From positions 1 through 42,355 of the forward strand of contig JAITLQ010000003.1 of assembly GCA_031277795.1 (NCBI GenBank): a stretch of 42,355 bases of DNA, given 5' to 3'. The stretch is from Arthrobacter sp. Its GTDB lineage: Bacteria; Actinomycetota; Actinomycetes; Actinomycetales; Micrococcaceae. Each line of letters opens with the position of its first letter. Position 1 is the stretch's first letter. Made by a program: the position numbers and the translations under genes. Under the pieces are notes generated by a model. The model did not search any database. It was not told the origin of the DNA and saw nothing but the letters and a program-made list of their open reading frames with translations. Positions 29,986 through 38,325 of the stretch are shown in pieces.

Positions 29986-32055
29986 ATGAGCACCTCCGAG
30001 AGCAGCACCCCCCGCCTCGACGTCGCCGCCCTGGGCGAGCAGCTCCTGGGCCGCTGGGCCGAGGTGCGCCGCGAGGCCCGCGCCCTGTCGGCGCGCCCCG
30101 AGCTCGCCAAGATCGAGGGCCAGCCCATGCCGGAGCACCGCGAGCGCACGCTGCGCAACCTCTCCACGCTGGTTGAGGCCAAGGCCGTCCACCGCGCCTT
30201 CCCCTCCCGTTTGGGCGGCGGCGACGATCACGGCGGCAACATCGCCGGCTTCGAGGAGCTCGTCACGGCCGACCCGTCCCTGCAGATCAAGGCCGGGGTG
30301 CAGTGGGGCCTCTTCGGCGCCGCCGTGCTGCACCTGGGCACGCAGGAGCACCACGAGAAGTGGCTGCCGGGCATCATGAGCCTGGAGATCCCCGGTGCCT
30401 TTGCCATGACGGAGACGGGCCACGGCTCCGACGTCGCCTCCATCGCCACGACCGCCACGTACGACGTCGAGGCGCAGGAGTTCGTGATCAACACCCCCTT
30501 CCGCGCCGGCTGGAAGGAATACCTCGGCAACGCCGCCCTGCACGGCAAGGCGGCCACCGTGTTTGCCCAACTCATCACGCGGGGCGTCAACCACGGCGTC
30601 CACTGCTTCTACGTGCCGATCCGCGACGAGGACGGCGCCTTCCTGCCCGGCATCGGCGGAGAGGACGACGGCGTCAAGGGCGGCCTCAACGGCATCGACA
30701 ACGGCCGCCTGCACTTCAGCGACGTCCGCGTGCCCCGCACGAACCTGCTCAACCGCTACGGCGACGTGGACGAGGCGGGCAACTACACCTCGCCCATCGA
30801 GTCCCCTGGCCGCCGCTTCTTCACGATGATCGGCACACTCGTGCAGGGGCGCGTCTCGCTCGACGGCGCCGCCACGGCGGCCTCGAAGGTGGCCCTGCAG
30901 ATCGCCATCACGTACGCGAACCAGCGCCGCCAGTTCAACGCGAGCAGCGATGTCGAGGAGGAGGTCATCCTCGACTACCAGCGCCACCAGCGCCGCCTCA
31001 TGCCGCTCATCGCCCGCACCTACGCCGGGGCTTTCTCCCACGAGGAGCTGCTCGAGGCCTTCGACGGCGTCTTCTCCGGCGAGCGGGCCAGCGACGCCGA
31101 CCGCGAGGACCTGGAGACCCTGGCGGCCGCGCTCAAACCCACGACCACATGGGACGCCCTCGGCACCCTCCAGGAGTGCCGCGAGGCCTGCGGCGGTGCC
31201 GGCTTCCTGGCGGAGAACCGCTTCACCGGCCTGCACGCCGATCTCGACGTCTACGCGACGTTCGAGGGCGATAACAACATCCTGCTCCAGCTCGTGGGCA
31301 AGCGCCTGCTCACCGACTACGCCAAGTCCTTCAAGGGCATGGACGCCGCCGGCCTGGCGCGCTTTGCCCTGCGCAGCGTGTCCGAGACGGTGATCGCCAG
31401 GACGGGCCTGCGGGCGCTCGGCCAGGAGGCCCGCGACACGGGCAGCGAGAAGCGCAGCGCCACGGTGCTCAAAGACCCCGAGGTCCAGCGGGCCCTCCTC
31501 ACCGAGCGCGTCAACGTGACGATCTCCGAGATCGGGCGGGCGCTCAACGACGTCGCCAAGGCGCCGGCCGCCGAGCAGGCCCGCGTGTTCAACGAGCATC
31601 AGGACGCGCTCATCAAGGCCGCCGCGGCGCACGGGCGGCTGCTGCAGTGGGAGGCGTTCACCCGCGGCCTCGAGGCGGTGCGGGACGAGGACACCAAGAC
31701 CATCCTCACGTGGCTGCGCGACCTCTTCGGCCTCGGCTGCATCGAGGCGGACCTCGGCTGGTACCTCATGAACGGGCGCCTCTCCGCCCAGCGCGCCCGC
31801 ACGCTCGTGGAGTACATCGACCGGCTCATCGCCCGCCTGCGCCCGCACGCGCAGGACCTCGTCGACGCCTTCGGGTACACCCAGGAGCACCTGCGTGCGC
31901 CCATCTCCTCCGGGGCGGAGCGGATCCGACAGGACGAGGCGGCGGAGTACTACCGCCACCTGCGCGCCGATCCGAACTCGCCCGTGGACGAGAAGGTGCT
32001 CGTGAAGCGCCGGCGTGCCGAGGCCAAGGCGGCCGCGAAGGCCGCCCAGCGCTAG
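29986..32055 (+). CDS. Acyl-CoA oxidase-type flavoprotein
   Basis: A 689-aa acyl-CoA dehydrogenase superfamily protein with the length and domain order of acyl-CoA oxidases. Seen: FAMTETGHGSDVASI in the FAD-binding loop, the strand VNHGVHCFYVPIRDEDG, GRVSLDGAATAASKVALQIA, and YATFEGDNNILLQLVGK carrying the catalytic Glu. A C-terminal helical domain of about 200 residues follows. It oxidises acyl-CoA to enoyl-CoA, possibly with O2 and H2O2 formation. ATG 29986 has GAAAGGA at 7 nt. The gene takes the place held by fadE5 near fadA2-fabG4-htdX in mycobacteria, but on the opposite strand. A 21-bp stem terminator follows. Confidence 0.88.
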   Translation: MSTSESSTPRLDVAALGEQLLGRWAEVRREARALSARPELAKIEGQPMPEHRERTLRNLSTLVEAKAVHRAFPSRLGGGDDHGGNIAGFEELVTADPSLQIKAGVQWGLFGAAVLHLGTQEHHEKWLPGIMSLEIPGAFAMTETGHGSDVASIATTATYDVEAQEFVINTPFRAGWKEYLGNAALHGKAATVFAQLITRGVNHGVHCFYVPIRDEDGAFLPGIGGEDDGVKGGLNGIDNGRLHFSDVRVPRTNLLNRYGDVDEAGNYTSPIESPGRRFFTMIGTLVQGRVSLDGAATAASKVALQIAITYANQRRQFNASSDVEEEVILDYQRHQRRLMPLIARTYAGAFSHEELLEAFDGVFSGERASDADREDLETLAAALKPTTTWDALGTLQECREACGGAGFLAENRFTGLHADLDVYATFEGDNNILLQLVGKRLLTDYAKSFKGMDAAGLARFALRSVSETVIARTGLRALGQEARDTGSEKRSATVLKDPEVQRALLTERVNVTISEIGRALNDVAKAPAAEQARVFNEHQDALIKAAAAHGRLLQWEAFTRGLEAVRDEDTKTILTWLRDLFGLGCIEADLGWYLMNGRLSAQRARTLVEYIDRLIARLRPHAQDLVDAFGYTQEHLRAPISSGAERIRQDEAAEYYRHLRADPNSPVDEKVLVKRRRAEAKAAAKAAQR

Positions 32056-32087
32056 CCGCCGCACGCGCGGCGGCTAGCGCCGAGCAA

Positions 32088-32133
32088 GGTGAGGGCACGA
32101 CGGCGGGTGGGCACCCGCCGTCGTGCCCTCACC
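32088..32133 (+). terminator. Terminator, 21-bp perfect stem
   Basis: Arms 32088-32108 and 32113-32133 are exact complements around GGGC, 33 nt beyond the oxidase stop. The arm core CACGACGGCGGGT closely matches the mshC terminator core and partly the one after pepN. No U-run follows. It isolates pepN from the upstream unit. Confidence 0.85.
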
Positions 32134-32231
32134 CGTGTCCGGGGAAAGGTGGCGCCGGCCCTCCCCCACGCTGGCGAATGGCCCGCCCGGCGGTGGGGCA
32201 CGCGGCGGCGGCGCGGTGCGAGAATGGGGCC

Positions 32232-34862
32232 ATGAGACTTGATGCACGACCCTCCAACGAGAACCTGCGCCGCGACGAGGCGGCGGCACGTTCGGCACTG
32301 GTCACCACCCACGACTACGCCATCCACGTCGACTTCTCGCAGGCCGAGGATCCGGCCGTCCCGAGCTTCCCCGTGTCGACGCGGATCAGCTTCGACGCCA
32401 CCGCCGGGTCCGCGACCTTCCTCGACTACCTCGGCTACTCGATCGAGTCGGTCACGCTCAACGGCGCGCCGCAGGACCTCGGGCAGGTCGTGGACGGCGC
32501 CCGCCTGCGCCTGAGCGGCCTCGCCGCGCAGAACGTGGTCGAGATCGTCAGCGCCTCGGCCTACTCTCGCTCGGGAGAGGGCGTGCATCGCTTCGTCGAC
32601 CCGGCCGACGGCCAGACGTACCTGTATTCGCAGAACGAACCGGCCGACGCCCGGCGCATCTTCCCCAACTTCGAGCAGCCCGATCTCAAGGCCCGCTTCT
32701 CCATCTCCATCACGGCCCCGGACCAGTGGCACGCGGCGTCCAACGGGGCCCTCGTTGGCCTGCGCGAGGCCGCGGGCACCAACAGCACGCGCGAGTTCGC
32801 CACGACCGAACCGATGTCGACCTACATCACGACGTTCCTGGCCGGCCCGTACGCGCTGTGGAACGACTACTACGAGGGCACGACGGCGTCCGGCACGCCG
32901 GTCACCGTCCCCCTCGGCATCGCCACGCGTGCCTCGCTCGCCGCCTCCATGGACGCGGGCGAGGTCTTCGACCTGACCAAGCGCGGCCTGGACTGGTTCC
33001 ACGAGCACTTCGACTTCGCCTACCCGTGGGGCAAGTACGACCAGGCCTTCGTCCCCGAGTACAACCTCGGCGCCATGGAGAATCCCGGCCTGGTAACCTT
33101 CACCGAGCGCTACGTCTTCACCTCGCCCGCCACGCAGGCCCAGCACGAGCAGCGCGCCAACACGATCATGCACGAGATGTGCCACATGTGGTTCGGCGAC
33201 CTCGTCACCATGGCGTGGTGGGACGATCTGTGGCTCAAGGAGTCCTTCGCCGACTACGTCGGCACGCTGGTCGTTCACGAGGCCACCGACTTCACCACGG
33301 CCTGGACGACCTTCGCCTCGCGGCGCAAGGCCTGGGCCTACCGCCAGGATCAGTACCCCACGACCCACCCGATCGTGGCCGACATCCCCGATCTCGAGGC
33401 GGCCGACCAGAACTTCGACGGCATCACCTACGCCAAGGGCGCGTCGGTGCTCAAGCAGCTCTCGGCCTTCGTTGGTCAGGACGCCTTCCTCGCCGCGTCG
33501 CGCAGCTACTTCCGGGACCACGCGTGGGGCAACACGCGCCTGGACGACTTCCTGGCGGCGCTGCAGGAGGCCTCCGGACGCGACATGGGCGCGTGGGCCG
33601 CCGCCTGGTTGCAGACCGCCGGCGTCAACCGCCTGAGTCTCGAGCTCACGCACGCCGACGGCAAGATCGCCTCCGCCGCCGTGATCCAGGACGGCATCGA
33701 CCCCCGCACGGGCGAGACCGTCCTGCGCCCGCACGTGGCCAAGATCGGGCTCTACTCCCCCCGCACCCAGGAGCCGGCGACCCGCGGCCTGCAGGCGCTC
33801 GTGCGCATCGACGGCGCCAGCACGCAGGTCCCCGAGCTCGTGGGGGCACCGGCCGGCTCGGCCGCACTCGTCAACGACGAGGACCTGAGCTACGCCAAGA
33901 TCGGGCTCGACGAGACCACCCTGGGGATCGTCCTCGGCGAGGGGCTCGACGACGAGCTGGCCCGGGCCACGGCGTTGGCCGGCGCCTGGAACCTGGCCCG
34001 CGACGCCGAGCTGCCCGTGGAGCGCTTCGTCGACGGCGTGGTCTCCAACGCCGACCTCATCGAGGACTCCGGCGTCCTGGCCCAGTCCTTTGCGCAGGCC
34101 GGCTCCGGGCTCGAGTCCTTCACCGTGGCGGGCGAACGGCAGGAACTCGTGGGCCGGTGGGTCACGTACCTGCTCGAATCCGTCGTCGAGGCCCCCGAGC
34201 CCTCGGACGAGCGCACCGTGCGCCTGCGTCAGCTCTTTGCCTCGCTCGCCTCGCAGGCCTCCCCCGCCGAGCAGAGCCTCGAGGTCGTGGAGTCCTGGCT
34301 GGCCGACCCCGACTTCGCCCTCGGCGAGGAGCTGGGCTGGGCCGCGCTCGTGGCCCTGGCCGCCCACGGACGCCGCGATGAGGCGGAGCTGCGGGCCGCC
34401 TTCGCCGCCTCCCCCACGGCCAGCTCCGCCACGGGCCTCACCCGCGCGCTCGCGGCCCGGCCGCTGCGCGAGGTCAAGGACGCGGCCCGCGCCGCCGCCT
34501 ACGCGGGGCGGGACGACCAGGGCGCGCTGCTGTCCAACGATCACCTGCAGGCCACCATCGACGGCCTCGGCATCGATCCCTCCGGCGTGGGCGCCGGCCA
34601 CGACGCCGAGTACTTCGAGCGGCTGCTCGAGGTGTGGAGCCAGCAGACCCAGGGCCAGGCCACGCGCGTCGTCGAGGGTCTCTTCCCCGCCGGCGCGGAG
34701 ATCGAAGACAGCGACGCCGCCGCGCATCCCACGGTGCTCGCCGCGTCGGCGTGGCTCGAGGGCAACACCGACGCGCCGGCGGCCCTGCGCCGCCTCGTGA
34801 TCGAGCGCCTCGACGACGTCAAGCGGCGCCTCACCGCCCAGGCCGCCTCGCGGCAGGCCTAG
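32232..34862 (+). CDS. pepN: Aminopeptidase N (M1 family)
   Basis: An 876-aa zinc aminopeptidase that removes N-terminal residues from peptides in the cytoplasm. Seen: the exopeptidase motif GAMENPG near 280, HEMCHMWFGD near 314 followed by the third ligand Glu in WLKESFADY, then a helical ERAP1-like C-terminal domain. Length fits. The zinc motif has Cys as its fourth residue where I recall Ala in most relatives. ATG 32232 is used since the residues MRLDARPSNENLRRDEAAAR are a typical M1 start in actinobacteria; GAGAAT lies 6 nt upstream, so it may be leaderless. Transcription is closed on both sides by terminators. Confidence 0.95.
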   Translation: MRLDARPSNENLRRDEAAARSALVTTHDYAIHVDFSQAEDPAVPSFPVSTRISFDATAGSATFLDYLGYSIESVTLNGAPQDLGQVVDGARLRLSGLAAQNVVEIVSASAYSRSGEGVHRFVDPADGQTYLYSQNEPADARRIFPNFEQPDLKARFSISITAPDQWHAASNGALVGLREAAGTNSTREFATTEPMSTYITTFLAGPYALWNDYYEGTTASGTPVTVPLGIATRASLAASMDAGEVFDLTKRGLDWFHEHFDFAYPWGKYDQAFVPEYNLGAMENPGLVTFTERYVFTSPATQAQHEQRANTIMHEMCHMWFGDLVTMAWWDDLWLKESFADYVGTLVVHEATDFTTAWTTFASRRKAWAYRQDQYPTTHPIVADIPDLEAADQNFDGITYAKGASVLKQLSAFVGQDAFLAASRSYFRDHAWGNTRLDDFLAALQEASGRDMGAWAAAWLQTAGVNRLSLELTHADGKIASAAVIQDGIDPRTGETVLRPHVAKIGLYSPRTQEPATRGLQALVRIDGASTQVPELVGAPAGSAALVNDEDLSYAKIGLDETTLGIVLGEGLDDELARATALAGAWNLARDAELPVERFVDGVVSNADLIEDSGVLAQSFAQAGSGLESFTVAGERQELVGRWVTYLLESVVEAPEPSDERTVRLRQLFASLASQASPAEQSLEVVESWLADPDFALGEELGWAALVALAAHGRRDEAELRAAFAASPTASSATGLTRALAARPLREVKDAARAAAYAGRDDQGALLSNDHLQATIDGLGIDPSGVGAGHDAEYFERLLEVWSQQTQGQATRVVEGLFPAGAEIEDSDAAAHPTVLAASAWLEGNTDAPAALRRLVIERLDDVKRRLTAQAASRQA

Positions 34863-34901
34863 CCGCCCCGGGGCCGTGCCCTGTCCCCCGCCCGCACGCA
34901 C

Positions 34902-34940
34902 CGACGGCGCCGCTCCCCGCAAAGGGGGACGGCGCCGTCG
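34902..34940 (+). terminator. Terminator after pepN
   Basis: CGACGGCGCCG (34902-34912) pairs with CGGCGCCGTCG (34930-34940), and the inside TCCCC/GGGGA extends the stem. It lies 39 nt past the pepN stop. No U-run is seen. The remaining 135 bases up to the next gene show no ORF or clear signal. Confidence 0.75.
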
Positions 34941-35075
34941 TGCTGTGGGTGGGCGGCCTGCGTGCCCGGGTGTGTGCACCCGCCCAGGTGTATTCACACC
35001 CCTTGAGGGGACTTCGCACCGGCCCGGAGACGGTGCAGAAGCCGTGAGCGGATGAAAATCGCGGCGGGGCGAGGC

Positions 35076-36152
35076 CTACGGGACGCGGGCCGTCCACTCC
35101 TGCGTCTCGAACTTGCTCGCGGCGAGCTCTCGGGCCTCCTGCAGGGTGGCGGCGTCCAGCGTCGCCGCCGTGGCGCCGTAGCGCTCGGTGAAGACCTCGG
35201 CCAGGGTCTCGAGGATCTGCTCGCGGCTGCGGCCCGTCTGGCGCTTGAGCGGATCGACGCGCTTCTTGGCGCTCGTGATGCCCTTGTCCGAGATCTTCTC
35301 GCGGCCGATGCGCAACACCTGCGTCATCTTGTCGGCGTCGATGTCGTAGCTCATCGTGACGTGGTGCAGCATCCCGCCGCCCGCCAGGCGCTTCTGCGCG
35401 GCGCCGCCGATCTTGCCCGCCGGGGTGGCGATGTCGTTGAGCGGAACGTAGTGGGCCTCGACCCCCACGCGCGCCAGGGACTCCATGACCCAAGCATCGA
35501 GGAAGGGGTAGGAGTCGGCGAAGGACATGCCGTCCACGAGTGAGGTGGGCAGGTAGAGCGAGTACGTCACGCAGTTGCCCGCCTCCATGAACATGGCGCC
35601 GCCGCCGGAGATGCGGCGCACCACCTGGACGCCGTAGCGCTCGGCCTGCTCGGCGTCGACCTCGTTCTTGAGCGATTGGAAGGAACCGATCACCACGGCC
35701 GGCTCGTTCCATTCCCACAGACGCATCGTGGGCGGGCGCAGGCCGGCACCCACCTGCCGCGTCAGCACCTCATCGAGCGCCACGTTGACGGCGATGGGGT
35801 ACGGCGTGGGGCCGAGCACCTGCCACGGGTGATCGAGCCAGCCCGTGGCCAGGCCGAGCGCGCGGCGCACCGCCGTCGCCACGGCGCGCGCGTCGAAGCC
35901 GAACATGACGGCGCCCTGGCGCAGGCCCCCGGCCACCGCGGCGCTCAGCTCCTCGTGGCTCGTGCCCGTGCTCAGGCCGCGCAGGGCGGCGTTGATGTCC
36001 TCCAGCGCCTCGTCCGGCTCGAGGAAGAAGTCGCCGTTGATGCGCGCCGAAGAAATGACTCCGTCCGTCACCTCGAGATCGGCCACCACCAGCTTGCCGC
36101 CGGGGACCTTGTATTCGCCGTGATGTTGTCCTGCTGACTGCTGTGTGCTCAC
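35076..36152 (-). CDS. Lipoate-protein ligase A-like protein with permuted accessory domain
   Basis: A 358-aa protein of the biotin/lipoate ligase fold. Seen: an N-terminal unit of about 95 residues (GGKLVVADLEVTDGVISSAR onward) resembling the lipoate-ligase accessory domain that normally sits C-terminal, then the catalytic core with WEWNEPAVVIGSFQ, QVVRRISGGGAMFMEAGNC (the RRxxGGGAVFH motif), and IATPAGKIGGAAQKR with the catalytic Lys. It may attach lipoate or octanoate to carrier domains. GTG 36152 lies 8 nt after TATGCT (36161-36166). No partner dehydrogenase genes are nearby. The usual His in the motif is Met here. Confidence 0.85.
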   Translation of the reverse strand: MSTQQSAGQHHGEYKVPGGKLVVADLEVTDGVISSARINGDFFLEPDEALEDINAALRGLSTGTSHEELSAAVAGGLRQGAVMFGFDARAVATAVRRALGLATGWLDHPWQVLGPTPYPIAVNVALDEVLTRQVGAGLRPPTMRLWEWNEPAVVIGSFQSLKNEVDAEQAERYGVQVVRRISGGGAMFMEAGNCVTYSLYLPTSLVDGMSFADSYPFLDAWVMESLARVGVEAHYVPLNDIATPAGKIGGAAQKRLAGGGMLHHVTMSYDIDADKMTQVLRIGREKISDKGITSAKKRVDPLKRQTGRSREQILETLAEVFTERYGATAATLDAATLQEARELAASKFETQEWTARVP

Positions 36153-36263
36153 GCTTCCCCAGCATAGTGGCGGCCGGTGCGCGACGCCCGGTCGGGGCTG
36201 GCGTGGCGCCCGGCGGTGGCTCCGGTATGACGCCCGGCCGTCGCGGCGGCAGAGGATGACGAA

Positions 36264-36302
36264 GGGCCCCGCGGCCTTCCTTGCGGAAAGGCTGCGGGGC
36301 CC
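36264..36302 (-). terminator. Terminator of rpmE2
   Basis: GGGCCCCGC at 36264 pairs with GCGGGGCCC at 36294-36302, and the inner CCTTCC/GGAAAGG extends it to about 17 bp around TTGC, with one mismatch and one bulge. It lies 41 nt beyond the L31 stop on the minus strand. Confidence 0.8.
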
Positions 36303-36343
36303 CTAGTTCAAGAGGCGCGCGGCTGGGCGCCGCGCGCAACGGC

Positions 36344-36598
36344 TCACTTGCCGCCGAAGCCCTTGAAGCGCTGGTTGAAGCGCTCCACGCGACCGGCGGA
36401 GTCCATGATGCGCTGCTTGCCCGTGTAGAACGGGTGCGAGGCGGCGGAGATTTCCACGTCGATGACGGGGTAGGTGTTGCCGTCCTCCCACTCGATGGTC
36501 TTCGAGCTCGTGGCGGTCGTGTGGGTCAGGTACTTCTCGCCGGAAGCGAGGTCGCGGAACACGACGGGACCGTAGTTCGGGTGGATGCCAGCCTTCAT
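36344..36598 (-). CDS. rpmE2: 50S ribosomal protein L31 type B
   Basis: An 84-aa ribosomal protein. Seen: [36 protein letters not shown] and [10 protein letters not shown]...[10 protein letters not shown], the standard type B pattern. It has no Cys, so it cannot hold the zinc of type A L31. Such copies are often repressed by Zur and clustered with rpmG/rpsN/rpmB; here the gene is alone and I see no Zur-like AT-rich palindrome upstream, so it may be the main L31. A structured leader precedes it. Confidence 0.97.
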   Translation of the reverse strand: MKAGIHPNYGPVVFRDLASGEKYLTHTTATSSKTIEWEDGNTYPVIDVEISAASHPFYTGKQRIMDSAGRVERFNQRFKGFGGK

Positions 36599-36683
36599 GG
36601 GATCACCATTTCTCTTGGGCCCCTGGATTTGGCCAGGGGCGATGAAAGTGGAGGCGCCGCGCATGCGACGACGCTCCATTCTA
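36599..36683 (-). promoter_or_regulatory. rpmE2 promoter and structured 5' leader
   Basis: On the minus strand TAGAAT (36678-36683) is a near-consensus -10. The leader of about 70 nt that follows contains a partial stem GGAGCG/CGCCTCC with a GCATGC inside, then a perfect 8-bp hairpin GCCCCTGG-CCAAAT-CCAGGGGC (36619-36640) about 20 nt before the ATG. Leaders that bind L31 and control its own mRNA are known in several phyla, including Actinobacteria; whether this belongs to that class needs a covariance-model match. Confidence 0.5.
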
Positions 36684-36724
36684 CACGGCGGCCGGCGTGC
36701 TTCGCGCCACGCGACCGGGTGCCC

Positions 36725-37519
36725 TCATCGCGCACGAAGCTCCCAGAGCGCGATCGCCGCGGCCGCCCCAACGTTGAGCGAGGAGACGCCCTCGCGCATG
36801 GGGATCAGCACAGCGCCGTCGACGGCCCCGAGCGTCTCCGGACGGATGCCCGCCCCCTCCGTGCCGAGGACCAGCGCGAGGCGCTGCGGATTCCGCTCCG
36901 CCAGCTCATCGATCCCGATGGCGTCGTCGGTCAGCTCGAGGGCGTGCACCTCGAAGCCGTGGCGCTTGAGGGCCGCGATGCCGTCCGGCCAGGCGTCAAG
37001 ACGCGCCCACGGCTGGGAGAAGACGGTGCCCATGCTCACGCGGATCGCCCGCCGGTAGAGCGGGTCGGCACTGCGCGGGCTGAGCAGCACGGCATCGATG
37101 CCGAGCCCGGCGGCCGAACGGAAGATGGCGCCGACGTTCGTGTGCTCGGCCACGTCCTCGAGCACGACGACGCGGCGGGCGCCTTCCAGTAGCGCGTCGA
37201 GGTCGGCGGGGGCCGGGCGATCGAAGGCGCCGAGGGCGCCCCGGTGCAGGTGGAAGCCTGTGAGCTCCTCGAGCACCGGCGCCGGCCCGACGAAGAGCGG
37301 CGTGTCCGGGTGCTGGGTATTCAGCTCGTCGATGACTCCCCCGTGGCGCTCGTCCACGAGGAAGGACACCGGCGCGGCGCCCGAGGCCAGGGCCCGCCGG
37401 ACCACCACGGTCGACTCCGCGATGAAGCGCGAACGCGTCTTGGCCAGCGCCGCGTCGGTGAGGCCCCGGTAGTCGCCCAGCCGCGGGTCGTCGAGGGTCT
37501 CGATGCGCAGAATGCTCAC
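36725..37519 (-). CDS. TrmH/SpoU-family RNA 2'-O-methyltransferase
   Basis: A 264-aa SPOUT methyltransferase that modifies a ribose in tRNA or rRNA. Seen: an N-terminal substrate-binding part (SRFIAESTVVVRRALASG), then the knot domain with VVLEDVAEHTNVGAIFRSAA (motif 1), LALVLGTEGAGI (motif 2) and IPMREGVSSLNVGAAAAI (motif 3), all intact. The start is GTG 37519, overlapping the permease stop as GTGA; upstream residues are not conserved in character. The RNA target is unknown. Confidence 0.92.
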   Translation of the reverse strand: MSILRIETLDDPRLGDYRGLTDAALAKTRSRFIAESTVVVRRALASGAAPVSFLVDERHGGVIDELNTQHPDTPLFVGPAPVLEELTGFHLHRGALGAFDRPAPADLDALLEGARRVVVLEDVAEHTNVGAIFRSAAGLGIDAVLLSPRSADPLYRRAIRVSMGTVFSQPWARLDAWPDGIAALKRHGFEVHALELTDDAIGIDELAERNPQRLALVLGTEGAGIRPETLGAVDGAVLIPMREGVSSLNVGAAAAIALWELRAR

Positions 37520-38310
37520 GGTGCCACCAACTGCCAGATCAGATGAACGAAGGCCACGACGCCGAGCACCACGATGCACCCGCGCAACACCAAGGGGGAG
37601 AGCCGGCGCCCGATCCTGGCGCCGAGCCAACCGCCGAAGAGCGAGCCGACGGCGATGAGGGCGGCCACGAGCCAGTCGATGCGTTCGTAGGCAAAGAACA
37701 GATAAGCCACGGCCGCGACGAGGTTGACGGCCAGCGAGAGGACGACCTTGACGGCGTTGGCCTGTTGCAGGCTCCCGTGGAGCATGACGCCGAAGATCCC
37801 CATGAGGATCACGCCCTGCGCCGCCGTGAAGTAGCCGCCGTAGACGCCCGTCAAGAAGACCAACAGCACCAGGGCGGCCGAGAACGGCTGGGCGTCCGGC
37901 CCCTGGTCAACGGCGCCGGAGCGTGCCTTGGCCCAGGCGGCGAGCCGCGGCTGGACGATGACGAGCACCACGGCCACCGCCACCAGGATCGGCGAGACGA
38001 CGCCAAACACCGACTCCGGCAGGTGCAGGAGCAACCAAGCCCCCAGCAGTGCGCCCACGATGGAGGCGGGGAGGAGGCGCTTGAGCGTGCCGGGGACGGT
38101 GCGCAGCTCCTCGCGATAGCCCCACGCCCCGGACACTCCTCCCGCGACGAGGCCGATGGCGTTGGAGACCACGGCATTGACGGGATTCAAGCCCATCGCG
38201 ACGAGCACGGGGAAGGTTACGAGCGAGCCGGAACCCACGATCGTGTTGATCGTTCCGGCCCACACGCCGGCCAACAGGACAAGCAGTGCCTGCCACAGCT
38301 CAAGGTGCAT
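37516..38310 (-). CDS. TauE/SafE family sulfite exporter-like permease
   Basis: A 264-aa polytopic membrane protein of about eight helices. Seen: the N-terminal repeat AGVWAGTINTIVGSGSLVTFP and GLNPVNAVVSNAIGLV, and in the second half TGVYGGYFTAAQGVILMGIFG, the duplicated signature of TauE/SafE. The family moves organosulfur compounds or sulfite. It lies 15 nt after an ABC ATPase gene and is coupled to trmH. Substrate unknown. Confidence 0.88.
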   Translation of the reverse strand: MHLELWQALLVLLAGVWAGTINTIVGSGSLVTFPVLVAMGLNPVNAVVSNAIGLVAGGVSGAWGYREELRTVPGTLKRLLPASIVGALLGAWLLLHLPESVFGVVSPILVAVAVVLVIVQPRLAAWAKARSGAVDQGPDAQPFSAALVLLVFLTGVYGGYFTAAQGVILMGIFGVMLHGSLQQANAVKVVLSLAVNLVAAVAYLFFAYERIDWLVAALIAVGSLFGGWLGARIGRRLSPLVLRGCIVVLGVVAFVHLIWQLVAP

Positions 38311-38325
38311 GCTGGCGGCGCTGGA

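Noticed and set aside
32052-34997. 981-codon minus-strand frame opposite pepN
   Set aside because: Antisense to a gene with intact M1 motifs; no recognisable domain and strong Gly/Val/Asp bias from the complementary codons.
36599-36700. Zur operator upstream of rpmE2
   Set aside because: No AT-rich TGAAAAT-type palindrome is present; the only symmetric sequence is a GC-rich hairpin in the leader.
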